Assembly (NCBI RefSeq): GCF_014647435.1 | Contig: NZ_BMPE01000002.1 | Span: 310,001-374,000, forward strand | Reading direction: 5' to 3' | DNA length: 64,000 nt | DNA from: Deinococcus radiotolerans | Lineage (GTDB): Bacteria; Deinococcota; Deinococci; Deinococcales; Deinococcaceae | Translations under genes and position numbers: made by a program | Shown: piece by piece, positions 45,475-55,020 of the stretch | How positions within the stretch are numbered: the first letter of the stretch is position 1 | Layout: every line of letters starts with the position of its first letter | Notes under the pieces: generated by a model | What the model was told of the DNA's origin: nothing | What the model saw: the letters and a program-made list of their open reading frames with translations, nothing else | Database searches by the model: none

Positions 45475-46311
45475 ATGACCCCCACCCCCCTGATGACCAT
45501 CGGCGCGTTCGCCCAGGCGGCCCGCCTGAGCCCCAAGGCGCTGCGCCTGTACGACGACCTGGGCCTGCTGCGCCCCGCGCAGGTGGACGCCGGGAGCGGG
45601 TACCGCCGCTACGACCCGGCGCAGCTGGAGGACGCGCGCCTGATCGGCCTGCTGCGCCGCGCCGACCTGCCCCTGACCGACATTCAGGCCCTGCTGGGCG
45701 CCCCCGCCCCCGATCGGCCTGCCGCGCTGCGCGCCCACCTCGCCCGGCTGGACCGCCTGCACCGCGAGCGGCGCGACCTGACCCTGTACCTCATCGCCCG
45801 CCTGCAAGGAGAGACCCCCATGACCCTGCCCCCCGTCCAGACCCGCTTCCAGCCTGAGCAGTCCGTCGCCGCCCTTACCCGCCACGTGTTCGTCGCAGAC
45901 CTCCCGGGCGCCATCCAGAGCGGCATGCAGGCCCTGATCGACCTCGTGAACGCGCAGGGTGGGATGTTCGGCGGCGCCCCGTTCGTCATCTACCACGGCG
46001 ACGTGAACGCCGACAGCGACGGCCCCATCGAGATCTGCGTGCCGTACCGCGGCCCACTGACGCCCGGCGGAGACGTGACCCTGCGCGTCGAGCCCGCCCA
46101 TCACGAGGCCTTCCTGGCCCTGACCCGCGAACAGTTCGAGTTCCCGGCGATCCTGGTCGCGTACGACGCCACCTGCGCGGCCGCGGCGGCCCACGGCACC
46201 TGCACGCTGCGCCCCCGCGAGGTCTACGCGTATGACTGGGACGGCGCCGCGCCCGGCGACCCGGTCGGGGATGTCGCGTGGCCGTACGAACCGGTGATGG
46301 TCCCGTCCTGA
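45475..46311 (+). CDS. MerR-family regulator with C-terminal GyrI-like effector-binding domain
   Basis: 278 residues. Winged-helix MerR N-terminus (MTIGAFAQAARLSPKALRLYDDLGLLRP, SGYRRYDPAQLEDARLIGLLRRADLPLTDIQALL), a helical linker (AALRAHLARLDRLHRERRDLTLYLIARLQ), and a GyrI/BmrR-type effector domain (about 120-278) with EICVPYRGP and EVYAYDW, expected to bind a hydrophobic or cationic ligand, as in BmrR/TipA. Activates its target promoter upon ligand binding. The best operator in reach is its own promoter; the downstream SDR gene may be a target too. Confidence 0.9.
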   Translation: MTPTPLMTIGAFAQAARLSPKALRLYDDLGLLRPAQVDAGSGYRRYDPAQLEDARLIGLLRRADLPLTDIQALLGAPAPDRPAALRAHLARLDRLHRERRDLTLYLIARLQGETPMTLPPVQTRFQPEQSVAALTRHVFVADLPGAIQSGMQALIDLVNAQGGMFGGAPFVIYHGDVNADSDGPIEICVPYRGPLTPGGDVTLRVEPAHHEAFLALTREQFEFPAILVAYDATCAAAAAHGTCTLRPREVYAYDWDGAAPGDPVGDVAWPYEPVMVPS

Positions 46312-46403
46312 CCCGCGCCCAGAGCGAGGCGCTGGTTCACACCGCAAGTGCCCTTCACGTCCCTGTCACGCCGCGCTGAGGCGCGTGGGGGACGCTGGAG
46401 GGC

Positions 46404-47354
46404 ATGAGCGACCAGAAGTCCAGCGACCAGCAGCCACGGCAGTCCGGGCCGATCTCGCCCAGCGCCAACCAGTTCGGCAAGCAGGACCCCCGCGCGCAGT
46501 ACCCCGCGCCGCCCTTCCCGCGCCAGCCGCAGGAGGCCCCGGGATTGGTGGGCGCCATGCAGCCCCGCCCGGACCACGGTGAGGAGAGCTACGTGGGGTT
46601 CGGTCGCCTGAAGGGCCGCCGGGCCCTGATCACAGGTGCCGATTCTGGGATCGGGCGCGCCGCGGCCATCGCCTTTGCCCGCGAGGGCGCGGACGTGGCC
46701 CTGAACTACCTGCCCGACGAGGAACAGGACGCCCAGGAGGTCGTGGCGCTGATCGAGGCGGCGGGCCAGCGCGCCGTAGCCATCCCCGGGGACCTGAAGG
46801 ACGAGGCGTTCTGCCGGGACCTCGTGAAGCGCGCCGTGCAGGAACTGGGCGGGCTGGATATCCTGGTGAACAACGCCGGGAAGCAGGTCAGCCAGGAGAG
46901 CATCGAGGACATCACCACCGAACAGTTCGACCAGACGTTCCGCACGAACGTGTACGCCATGTTCTGGATCACGCAGGAGGCAGTTCAGCACCTGGGGCCC
47001 GGGGCAAGCATCATCAACACCAGCAGCATCCAGGCGTACCGGCCCAGTCCGAACCTGCTGGACTACGCCAGCACGAAGGCGGCCATCGTGGCGTTCACGC
47101 AGGCGCTCGCGCAGCAGCTCGGGCCGCGCGGCATCCGCGTGAACGCCGTCGCGCCCGGCCCCTTCTGGACGCCGCTGCAACCCAGCGGCGGGCAGCCGCA
47201 GGAGAAGGTGCAGGAGTTCGGGGCGTCCACCCCGCTGGGCCGCCCGGGGCAACCGGCGGAACTCGCCCCGCTTTACGTGTTCCTGGCGTCGCAGGAGAGC
47301 AGTTACAGCAGCGGCGGCACCTTCGGCGCAACCGGCGGGCAGGTGCTGTTCTAG
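46404..47354 (+). CDS. SDR-family oxidoreductase, YghA/stress-protein-39-like
   Basis: 316 residues. Hydrophilic N-terminal extension (1-65; Gln/Pro-rich), then a Rossmann SDR domain: [41 protein letters not shown], the catalytic Ser-Tyr-Lys in [23 protein letters not shown], and [18 protein letters not shown]. This is the classical NAD(P) aldehyde/alcohol oxidoreductase group that includes general stress proteins. GGAGG precedes the ATG by 2-3 nt. Possibly controlled by the MerR regulator 92 bp upstream, since no separate promoter was recognised. Confidence 0.92.
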   Translation: MSDQKSSDQQPRQSGPISPSANQFGKQDPRAQYPAPPFPRQPQEAPGLVGAMQPRPDHGEESYVGFGRLKGRRALITGADSGIGRAAAIAFAREGADVALNYLPDEEQDAQEVVALIEAAGQRAVAIPGDLKDEAFCRDLVKRAVQELGGLDILVNNAGKQVSQESIEDITTEQFDQTFRTNVYAMFWITQEAVQHLGPGASIINTSSIQAYRPSPNLLDYASTKAAIVAFTQALAQQLGPRGIRVNAVAPGPFWTPLQPSGGQPQEKVQEFGASTPLGRPGQPAELAPLYVFLASQESSYSSGGTFGATGGQVLF

Positions 47355-47378
47355 GCGGGAACGTCAGCGAATCGGAAA

Positions 47379-47408
47379 GGACCCCCTCGCCCCGGGGCCC
47401 GGGGGTCC
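47379..47408 (+). terminator. Terminator after the SDR gene
   Basis: GGACCCCC / GGGGGTCC, 8-bp perfect stem, no T run. Confidence 0.5.
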
Positions 47409-47411
47409 GCT

Positions 47412-47417
47412 TACACT
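47412..47417 (+). promoter_or_regulatory. -10 box of the App1-like phosphatase gene
   Basis: TACACT, 6 nt before the GTG at 47424. Confidence 0.5.
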
Positions 47418-47423
47418 GGTCAG

Positions 47424-48512
47424 GTGCTCAAGACTGTCTTCAAGGCCCTGCTGCCCGTACTGGAGCGGAGCGCACTGGCGGCCGACCGCGCCTTCAGCGG
47501 GTACGTACAGCCCCGCCGCGCGCGGGGCAAGCTGCTGCTCCAGCCGTACGTGGGCTGGGGCACGCCGGGCCGCGTAGAACTGATGGGCCGCGTGCTGCTG
47601 CCCCGCACGGTCGCGCCCGCCCGGCGCACGGACCCCCGGCTGCGCAACGCGCAGAACGTCCTGCGGCGCCTGTTCTCCCGCGAGGTGGGCGGCGTGACCG
47701 TCAGCGGCGTCCTGAATGGCCAGCGGGCCGCGGCGGTCAGTGACAGTGACGGGTACTTCACGCTGGCGTTCACGCCGCCCAGCCCGCTGCCCGGCGGGTG
47801 GCATCAGGTGCCGCTGCAACTCGACGGGCGCGAGGTGCAGGCCAGCGCGCGCGTGCAGGTCGTCGCGGACGCCCGCTTCGGCGTGATCAGCGACCTGGAC
47901 GACACGGTCATCCAGTCGGACGTGACCAGCGTGCCGCGCATGCTCAGCACCGTCCTGACCGGCAACGCCCGCACCCGCCTGCCCTTCCCGGGTGTGGGTG
48001 CCCTGTACCGCGCCCTGACCCGCGACGGCGAGGCCCGCAACCCGATCTTCTACGTGTCCAGCAGCCCCTGGAATTTCTTCGATCTGCTGTGGCAGTTCCT
48101 GGATTACCGCCGCATTCCGCTGGGCCCGCTGTTCCTGCGCAACTGGGGCATGGACCTGATGGGCGGGCACGGCGGGTACAAGCACGGCGTGATCGAGCAG
48201 ATCTTCCAGCGCTTCCCGGACCTGAAGTTCGTGCTGGTCGGTGACAGCGGCGAGAAGGACCCGGAAATCTACGCCGAGGTCGTGCACCGCCACCCGGGCC
48301 GCGTGCTGGCCGTGTACATCCGCGACGTGACCGAGGCGCACCGCGACGAGGGGGTCCTGAAACTCCGCGCGGAGGTCCGCAAGGCGGGCGTGGACCTCGT
48401 GCTGGCCGCGGACAGCCTGAACGCCGCGAGTCACGCCATGGCCATGGGCCTGATCACGCCCGGCGAGTACCGCAGCGTCCTGACCAGCGTGGCCCGCAGC
48501 TACGAGACCTGA
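47424..48512 (+). CDS. App1-family (DUF2183) phosphatidate phosphatase-like protein
   Basis: 362 residues. HAD-like fold with the DxDxT nucleophile motif in [16 protein letters not shown] (near 155), [19 protein letters not shown] (motif II region), and [13 protein letters not shown] (metal-binding acids). This matches the conserved domain of yeast App1, a phosphatidate phosphatase; bacterial members likely dephosphorylate phosphatidic acid or related lipids. The N-terminal 130 residues form a beta-rich region ([25 protein letters not shown]). No signal peptide. GTG start by leaderless spacing. Confidence 0.9.
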   Translation: MLKTVFKALLPVLERSALAADRAFSGYVQPRRARGKLLLQPYVGWGTPGRVELMGRVLLPRTVAPARRTDPRLRNAQNVLRRLFSREVGGVTVSGVLNGQRAAAVSDSDGYFTLAFTPPSPLPGGWHQVPLQLDGREVQASARVQVVADARFGVISDLDDTVIQSDVTSVPRMLSTVLTGNARTRLPFPGVGALYRALTRDGEARNPIFYVSSSPWNFFDLLWQFLDYRRIPLGPLFLRNWGMDLMGGHGGYKHGVIEQIFQRFPDLKFVLVGDSGEKDPEIYAEVVHRHPGRVLAVYIRDVTEAHRDEGVLKLRAEVRKAGVDLVLAADSLNAASHAMAMGLITPGEYRSVLTSVARSYET

Positions 48513-48545
48513 GGAGGGGAGTGGGCAGTCAGTAGGAGGGAGCAG

Positions 48546-48593
48546 GAACAGAGGAGAGGCGGCCCGCACACTGGGGCCGCCTCTCCTCTGTTC
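48546..48593. terminator. Convergent terminator with a 20-bp perfect stem
   Basis: 48546-48565 pairs perfectly with 48574-48593 around an 8-nt loop, between the convergent App1-like and glgX genes; the longest perfect hairpin seen in the window. Confidence 0.75.
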
Positions 48594-48597
48594 TGCG

Positions 48598-50715
<2,118 letters not shown>

Positions 50716-50897
50716 CAGGCTGCGCTCTCCTTTCGTGGCGGGGCAGGCGCTGGGCGCCCTCCCGGAACGTGGAAACGGTACCAGACGCCCCCGCGCAGAC
50801 CACGGCGGCGGGCACAAACCCAAGCGAAGGCCAAGACGCCTCTCATGCAGCTCACGTCCGGGAACTGGCGTGCCACACGCTCATTCCGCAGCGGAAA

Positions 50898-50922
50898 GGC
50901 TCCCGGACGCACGCCGGGAGCC
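50898..50922. terminator. Terminator after the basic disordered protein gene
   Basis: GGCTCCCGG / CCGGGAGCC, 9-bp perfect stem, 7-nt loop; on the minus strand followed by TTTCC. Confidence 0.6.
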
Positions 50923-50966
50923 CCTCAGATGAAAGTCGCGTCAGCAGGCCCTGAAGGCCGCCGCGG

Positions 50967-51767
50967 TCAGAAGTCCAGGCGCCCGCGCGGGCCACTCAGG
51001 CGGTGCAGTTTCTCCGGCGTCCACAGCTCGTAGGTGTACATCGGGTACTGCCGCTTGAACCGTCCCACCCGGTCCCACACTTCACGCGACTCGAACGGCA
51101 CGACCAGAATCAGGCGGATCACGCTGTCCTCGTAGTCGTAGATGTAGAAGTCGAAGTGGAACGTCTGCTCGCCGCCGCGGTCCGTGAACAGCGGGAATGA
51201 GAACGGCCGGTAGCGCCACGCCTTGTTCTTCTCCGTCAGGATCTTCGCCGCCACGCGCTTGAGGTTGCTGTCCGGGAAGGTCATCTTCTCGCCGTCCCGG
51301 TCCTTGAAGACCGTGTCCGGGGCGGGCGCGTCCAGCTGCACGCGCTTGAGTTCCGGCAGGGCCTTCTTCACCTTGGGCGGCGCGGCGCGGCGCGGCCCGC
51401 TCCCGGGGCGACCGCCCGCGCGGCCCTCCGAGGTGCGGCCTTCACCGCTGCCCTGGGTGGCCTCGCCGGGTTTGCGGCGGGCGGGGTTCGTGCCGCCGCG
51501 CGCGCCGCTGTTCCCGGCGCCGCCGCTCCTGCCCCCGCCGAATTTCGCGCCGCTCTGGGTGCCGCCTGCTTTCGAGGGGCCGCGGCGCGGCCCGCTGGTG
51601 CCGCTCAGCTCGGTGCGCACGGGACGGCCCTCACCGCCGCGCGAGTCCCGACTCCCCTCGGTGCGTTCGCGCGCCGGGCGGGTCGTCTCGCGCGTGGCGC
51701 CGCCCCGGCCCTGCGCGGTGTTTCGTTTAGGGGCTCGGCCCCGTGAACCTTTCTTTGGCCCCGTCAT
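50967..51767 (-). CDS. Arg/Gly-rich disordered protein with a compact C-terminal domain
   Basis: 266 residues. Residues 1-130 are a strongly basic, low-complexity Gly/Arg/Ser/Pro region with many RG/GG steps. Residues 140-266 are a folded alpha/beta domain ([62 protein letters not shown]). The strand D/E pattern faintly recalls restriction-endonuclease-like folds, but no complete catalytic motif is visible. The RGG-like tail would bind nucleic acid. The start at 51767 is set by TACACT 8 nt upstream. Function unknown; a nucleoid or RNA-associated protein is a reasonable guess. Confidence 0.75.
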   Translation of the reverse strand: MTGPKKGSRGRAPKRNTAQGRGGATRETTRPARERTEGSRDSRGGEGRPVRTELSGTSGPRRGPSKAGGTQSGAKFGGGRSGGAGNSGARGGTNPARRKPGEATQGSGEGRTSEGRAGGRPGSGPRRAAPPKVKKALPELKRVQLDAPAPDTVFKDRDGEKMTFPDSNLKRVAAKILTEKNKAWRYRPFSFPLFTDRGGEQTFHFDFYIYDYEDSVIRLILVVPFESREVWDRVGRFKRQYPMYTYELWTPEKLHRLSGPRGRLDF

Positions 51768-51775
51768 AGCGTCCC

Positions 51776-51781
51776 AGTGTA
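51776..51781 (-). promoter_or_regulatory. -10 box of the Arg/Gly-rich protein gene
   Basis: TACACT, 8 nt before the ATG at 51767. Confidence 0.5.
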
Positions 51782-51803
51782 GTGCACCCACCGCAGAAAG
51801 GGC

Positions 51804-51840
51804 GAACGCCGGGCCGCTGCGTGACAGGGGCCCGGCGTTC
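51804..51840 (-). terminator. Terminator of the divergent SsuA-like gene
   Basis: GAACGCCGGGCC / GGCCCGGCGTTC, 12-bp perfect stem with a 13-nt loop, starting 9 nt past the stop at 51850. Confidence 0.65.
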
Positions 51841-51849
51841 GGAGGTCGC

Positions 51850-52821
51850 TTACTTCGCGAGACTGCGGATCAGGTCGAGGTTCACGAACTTGTTCAGGTC
51901 GGGCACGTCACGCGCGAACCCCGCTTCCTTGTTCAGCTGCGCGTACTCGGCCAGGGTGTTCAGGTTGATGTCCCACGTGACGCGCGTGCGGGCCAGGGCC
52001 TTGAACAGCTCAGCGGCGTTGGGTTTCTTGCCGGTGAAGGTGTAGATCTGCTCGGCAATGGATTTCTGCGCGCCCGCGTTGCTGCCCTTGATGTACGTGA
52101 TGGCCGCGAGGTGGCCTTTCAGCAGGCCCCTGACCGCGTCGGGGTTGGCGGCGGCGTACTTGGTGTTCACGGTCAGTACGGTGGTGGTGTAGTTCCCGCC
52201 CGCCCAGATGCCCTTCTCGTTCACGACGAGTTTGGCGCCCTGCGTTTCCATGACGGCGCCCCAGGGTTCCTGCACCAGCGCGGCGTCCACCTGTTTGGCC
52301 GCAAACGCGGCGGGCATGTTGGCCGGGTCGATGGGCACGATGGTGACGGTGCCGCCCTCGTCGGTGGCTTTCAGGCCGTTCTCGTGCAGCAGGTGGCGCA
52401 GGCTGATATCCTGCGTGCTGCCGCGCGTGGGCACGGCGACTTTCTTGCCGCTGAGGTTCTTCACGATGCGCACGCCGCTGTCCTTGCGGGCGACCAGCAC
52501 CGCGCCGGCGTTCGCGGCGCCGGCGTACACCTGGATGGGCACGCCGCGCATGAAGGCGTTCATGGCGGGGCCGGGGCCGACGTACGCGGCGTCAATGGCG
52601 CCAGCGGCGAAGGCCTCGTTGATCTGGCTGCCGTTGGCGAATTCCTTGACGACCAGTTTCACGCCGCCCGGGAGGTTCTGCTGGATCAGGCCGCGCTGCA
52701 CGCCGACCAGTCCGGCGGCGTGGGTGACGTTGGGGAAGACGCCCAGGCGCAGTTCTTTCGCCTGCTGCGCGCTAGCGCTGGCGATCAGGGTCAGGGTGAG
52801 GAGGGGGAGGGCTCGCTTCAT
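51850..52821 (-). CDS. SsuA/TauA-like ABC substrate-binding protein (paralogue 1)
   Basis: 323 residues. Signal peptide ([17 protein letters not shown], cleavage near 19), then an NMT1/SsuA-like periplasmic-binding fold: [85 protein letters not shown]. Binds aliphatic sulfonates, taurine, nitrate or a similar anion outside the membrane for an ABC importer. It diverges from the ssu operon, whose own SsuA differs clearly in sequence; the two may serve one SsuBC pair with different ligands. Confidence 0.9.
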   Translation of the reverse strand: MKRALPLLTLTLIASASAQQAKELRLGVFPNVTHAAGLVGVQRGLIQQNLPGGVKLVVKEFANGSQINEAFAAGAIDAAYVGPGPAMNAFMRGVPIQVYAGAANAGAVLVARKDSGVRIVKNLSGKKVAVPTRGSTQDISLRHLLHENGLKATDEGGTVTIVPIDPANMPAAFAAKQVDAALVQEPWGAVMETQGAKLVVNEKGIWAGGNYTTTVLTVNTKYAAANPDAVRGLLKGHLAAITYIKGSNAGAQKSIAEQIYTFTGKKPNAAELFKALARTRVTWDINLNTLAEYAQLNKEAGFARDVPDLNKFVNLDLIRSLAK

Positions 52822-52828
52822 CCTGGTC

Positions 52829-52860
52829 AGGATAGCAGACCAGATGACTCATTTTGTCAA
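52829..52860 (-). promoter_or_regulatory. Promoter of the divergent SsuA-like gene
   Basis: Consensus -35 TTGACA (minus strand, 52860-52855). TATCCT (52834-52829) lies 7 nt before the ATG in leaderless position but 20 bp from the -35; overlapping TGCTAT (52837-52832) gives the ideal 17-bp spacer. Confidence 0.6.
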
Positions 52861-52998
52861 CTGGTCTGGATTCAGGTGGGGGTCTGAGTGGGGGTGCAGG
52901 GGACACGCTGCGGTGCGGCTGGACCGGATGGAAGCCCAGGACTGGATGAGTCGTCTGCGCAGGGGAGAGAGGGTCACCATCCGACAGGTCACGAATAG

Positions 52999-53027
52999 TT
53001 GACATGATTTGTAATCTGTTTTAAGGT
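52999..53027 (+). promoter_or_regulatory. Promoter of the ssu leader and operon
   Basis: Consensus -35 TTGACA (52999-53004), 17-bp spacer, -10 TAAGGT (53022-53027), in an AT-rich patch. Transcription would start near 53034 and give a leader of about 400 nt before the first longer gene. Confidence 0.65.
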
Positions 53028-53044
53028 GCCCTCACCCCACACCA

Positions 53045-53130
53045 GGGTCACTATCCAGAGCGGCCGAGGGAACAGGCCCGACGACGCCGCAGCAACCAGG
53101 AGCCACATGAACCAGGTCAAATCACAACCA
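53045..53130 (+). promoter_or_regulatory. SAM-I-clan riboswitch core in the ssu leader
   Basis: The core matches the SAM-I pattern: CTATCCAGAG (53051-53060), GAGGGA, GGCCCGACGA and GCAACC (53092-53097), with a P2 stem GCGGC/GCCGC (53060-53064 / 53086-53090) and the GA-rich kink-turn positions. GGTCAAATCAC (53115-53125) resembles the P3/P4 junction GGTGCTAATTCC. The P1 partner is weak: GGGTCA (53045-53050) can pair with TGACCT (53167-53172), while AGGTCA (53114-53119) competes for the same strand. Sulfur-gene context fits SAM sensing. It could be a SAM-I/IV variant or a degenerate relative. Confidence 0.7.
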
Positions 53131-53169
53131 GCCCACCGCCGCCCCCAGGGCCGCGCCCACTGTTGTTGA
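53107..53169 (+). CDS. 20-residue leader peptide ending Cys-Cys-stop
   Basis: AGGAG (53098-53102) lies 4 nt before ATG (53107). The peptide is basic (His/Arg-rich centre) and ends R-A-H-C-C followed by TGA; two adjacent TGT codons are very unusual in this GC-rich genome, where Cys is rare and TGC is preferred. Cysteine-ended upstream ORFs are known to attenuate sulfur genes in actinobacteria by ribosome stalling when Cys-tRNA is short. The stop codon lies in the TGACCT strand (53167-53172) used by both alternative RNA stems, so a stalled ribosome would mask it. Function is inference; a small chance match is possible. Confidence 0.6.
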   Translation: MNQVKSQPAHRRPQGRAHCC

Positions 53170-53257
53170 CCTGACTTCACGCCCCACGGTGCTTCACGCC
53201 TGCCCGAACCGGGAACGATAGCGGCGAGCGCCCACGCGCTCCCCTGAAGGACAACCC

Positions 53258-53281
53258 ATGACGCGATGTCGCCAGACCTGA
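53258..53281 (+). CDS. Possible second mini-ORF in the ssu leader
   Basis: AAGGA (53247-53251), 6 nt gap, ATG, seven codons including one TGT Cys and three Arg/Gln, then TGA. Preceded by a hairpin GAGCGC-ccac-GCGCTC. Could be a second attenuation peptide or chance. Confidence 0.3.
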   Translation: MTRCRQT

Positions 53282-53432
53282 GGCGCGGCCCCCGCCGCGC
53301 AGGCCCACCCGACCGTCCCCAGCAGCGCGCCCCAGCCGGGCCGATCGCCGCCCGGCCCCCTGCCGCCAGGGGCGCCCGGCTCCGCGGCCCACACGGCCAT
53401 AACCCCCACCACTGTCACAGGAGCCCCCGGCC

Positions 53433-53633
53433 ATGACCGAAACCCTGCACGTGCGCTGGAAACCCGGCACGCTCGACACCCTGCTCGTCACCTCACCGCA
53501 CGGCACGCTCGAATGGAACGTCCTGATCTTCGAACGCGTGTACGGCCGCGCGCCCCTGGCCGCCCTGTACCTCACCGGGCGCACCCAGGTGCAGCGCGCC
53601 GCCCACCCCGCCCTGAGCGCCACCGCCGCCTGA
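53433..53633 (+). CDS. 66-residue protein of unknown function, first gene of the ssu operon
   Basis: Small cytoplasmic protein (VRWKPGTLDTLLVTSPHGTLEWNVLIFERVYGRAPLAALYLTGR) with a beta-strand/helix pattern, no Cys and no membrane segment. AGGAG lies about 11 nt before the ATG. It sits between the regulatory leader and SsuD on the same strand (70 nt gap holding a hairpin), so it is co-controlled with sulfonate use. Not recognised; possibly a cofactor-handling or regulatory helper of the flavin monooxygenase. Confidence 0.65.
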   Translation: MTETLHVRWKPGTLDTLLVTSPHGTLEWNVLIFERVYGRAPLAALYLTGRTQVQRAAHPALSATAA

Positions 53634-53649
53634 CCTGACCCCGCCCCCC

Positions 53650-53679
53650 GTGACTGACCCCCTGACCGGGTCAGGTCAC
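53650..53679 (+). repeat. Hairpin between the 66-residue gene and ssuD
   Basis: CCTGAC-cgg-GTCAGG (53661-53675) with outer GTGAC/GTCAC pairing; may tune relative mRNA levels. AGGAG for ssuD follows directly. Confidence 0.4.
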
Positions 53680-53702
53680 CGCCCCCACCCCCAGGAGCCC
53701 CC

Positions 53703-54938
53703 ATGACGCACGCCGACCTGCCCGCCCACACCCTCCCCAGCCCCCCCTCGCTGTACTGGTTCATTCCTTCCGGCGGGGACGGCCGCCAGCTGGGCCAGCC
53801 CAGCCGCCCGGCGCACTTCAGTTACCTCTCGCAGGTCGCGCAGGCTGCCGACGTGCTGGGCTTCGACGGCGCGCTGCTCCCCACCGGCGGCACCAACGAG
53901 GACACCCTGGTGGTCGCCAGCGCCCTGTCGAGCCTCACCCGGCAGCTGCGCTTCCTGGTGGCGCTGCGCCCCGGGCTGCTCTCACCCGTGCTGGCCGCGC
54001 GCCTCACTGCCTCGCTCGACCGGATTAGCGGCGGCCGCGTGAACCTGAACATCGTCTCCGGCAGCGGCAACTTCGACTTCGAGGGCCTGAACCTCACCCA
54101 GGCGCAGCGCTACGCTCTGACCGGCGAGTGGCTCGGCGCGTTCCGCGCCCTGCTGCGCGGGGAGACCGTGAGCGTACGCGGCGAGCACGTGCAGCTGGAA
54201 GGCGCCCGCGCGTTGCTGCCCAGCGTGCAGCGCCCCTACCCGCCCATCTACTTCGGGGGCAGCAGCCAGCCCGCCCTGGAGGTCGCCGGGGAGCACGTGG
54301 ACGTGTACCTCAGCTGGGGCGAGCGGCCCGAACAGCTGGCCCAGAAATTCGAGCAGGTGCGCGCCGAGGCCGCCCGGCACGGCCGCCAGGTCCGCTTCGG
54401 CCTGCGCGCCCACATCATCGTGCGCCCCACCGAGGACGAAGCCTGGGCCGCCGCCGAGCGCCTGATCGAGGGCGTCAGCGACGAGCAGATCGCGCAGGCC
54501 CACCAGGCCTTCCTCCAGAGCGCCTCCGAGGGGCAGCGCCGCCAGAGTGAACTCAACGGCGGCACGCGCGACAGCCTGCGCGTCGGGAAGAACCTCTGGG
54601 CGGGCGTGGGCCTCGTGCGCGGCGGCGCCGGCACCGCCTTCGTCGGCAGCCCCGAGAACGTCGCCGCCGCGCTGCGCGAGTACCAAGCACTCGGGGTCGA
54701 GACCTTCATCCTCAGCGGCTACCCGCACCTGGAAGAGGCGTACCGCGTGGCCGAACTTCTGTTCCCCGCGCTGGGCCGCACCAGTCCCGTCTTCACGCCC
54801 CGCGACGGGCAGCCTCTGACGCACACCAGCACGCCCAGCGTGCATGGCCCCAGCACCCACGCGCCCGCCCTGCGCGCCAGCGAGCCCGTCCTGACCGACG
54901 CCGCGCCCGCCGAACTGGGCCGCTTCCGCAGCATCTGA
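53703..54938 (+). CDS. ssuD: FMNH2-dependent alkanesulfonate monooxygenase
   Basis: 411 residues, luciferase-fold enzyme that desulfonates alkanesulfonates to sulfite and aldehyde using FMNH2 and O2. YWFIPSGGDGRQLG near 19, AADVLGFDGALLPTG, SLTRQLRFLVALRPGLLSPVLAARLTASLDRISGGRVNLNIVSG (with the conserved Arg/His area), and YFGGSSQPALEVAGEHVDVYLSWGE are SsuD-typical. The C-terminal 45 residues are an extra Ser/Pro/His-rich tail beyond the usual 380. The FMN reductase SsuE is not encoded here. Confidence 0.94.
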   Translation: MTHADLPAHTLPSPPSLYWFIPSGGDGRQLGQPSRPAHFSYLSQVAQAADVLGFDGALLPTGGTNEDTLVVASALSSLTRQLRFLVALRPGLLSPVLAARLTASLDRISGGRVNLNIVSGSGNFDFEGLNLTQAQRYALTGEWLGAFRALLRGETVSVRGEHVQLEGARALLPSVQRPYPPIYFGGSSQPALEVAGEHVDVYLSWGERPEQLAQKFEQVRAEAARHGRQVRFGLRAHIIVRPTEDEAWAAAERLIEGVSDEQIAQAHQAFLQSASEGQRRQSELNGGTRDSLRVGKNLWAGVGLVRGGAGTAFVGSPENVAAALREYQALGVETFILSGYPHLEEAYRVAELLFPALGRTSPVFTPRDGQPLTHTSTPSVHGPSTHAPALRASEPVLTDAAPAELGRFRSI

Positions 54939-54969
54939 GCGCCGCCCAGCCCACCCAGACCCATCCACG

Positions 54970-54997
54970 GGAGGGGGCCCTCATCCCCGCCCCCTCC
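54970..54997 (+). repeat. Intra-operon hairpin between ssuD and ssuA
   Basis: GGAGGGGGC / GCCCCCTCC, 9-bp perfect GC stem with a 10-nt loop; lacks a T run, so partial terminator or RNA-stability element more than full stop. Confidence 0.5.
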
Positions 54998-55020
54998 ACT
55001 CCCAACCCCCGGAGAGCCCC

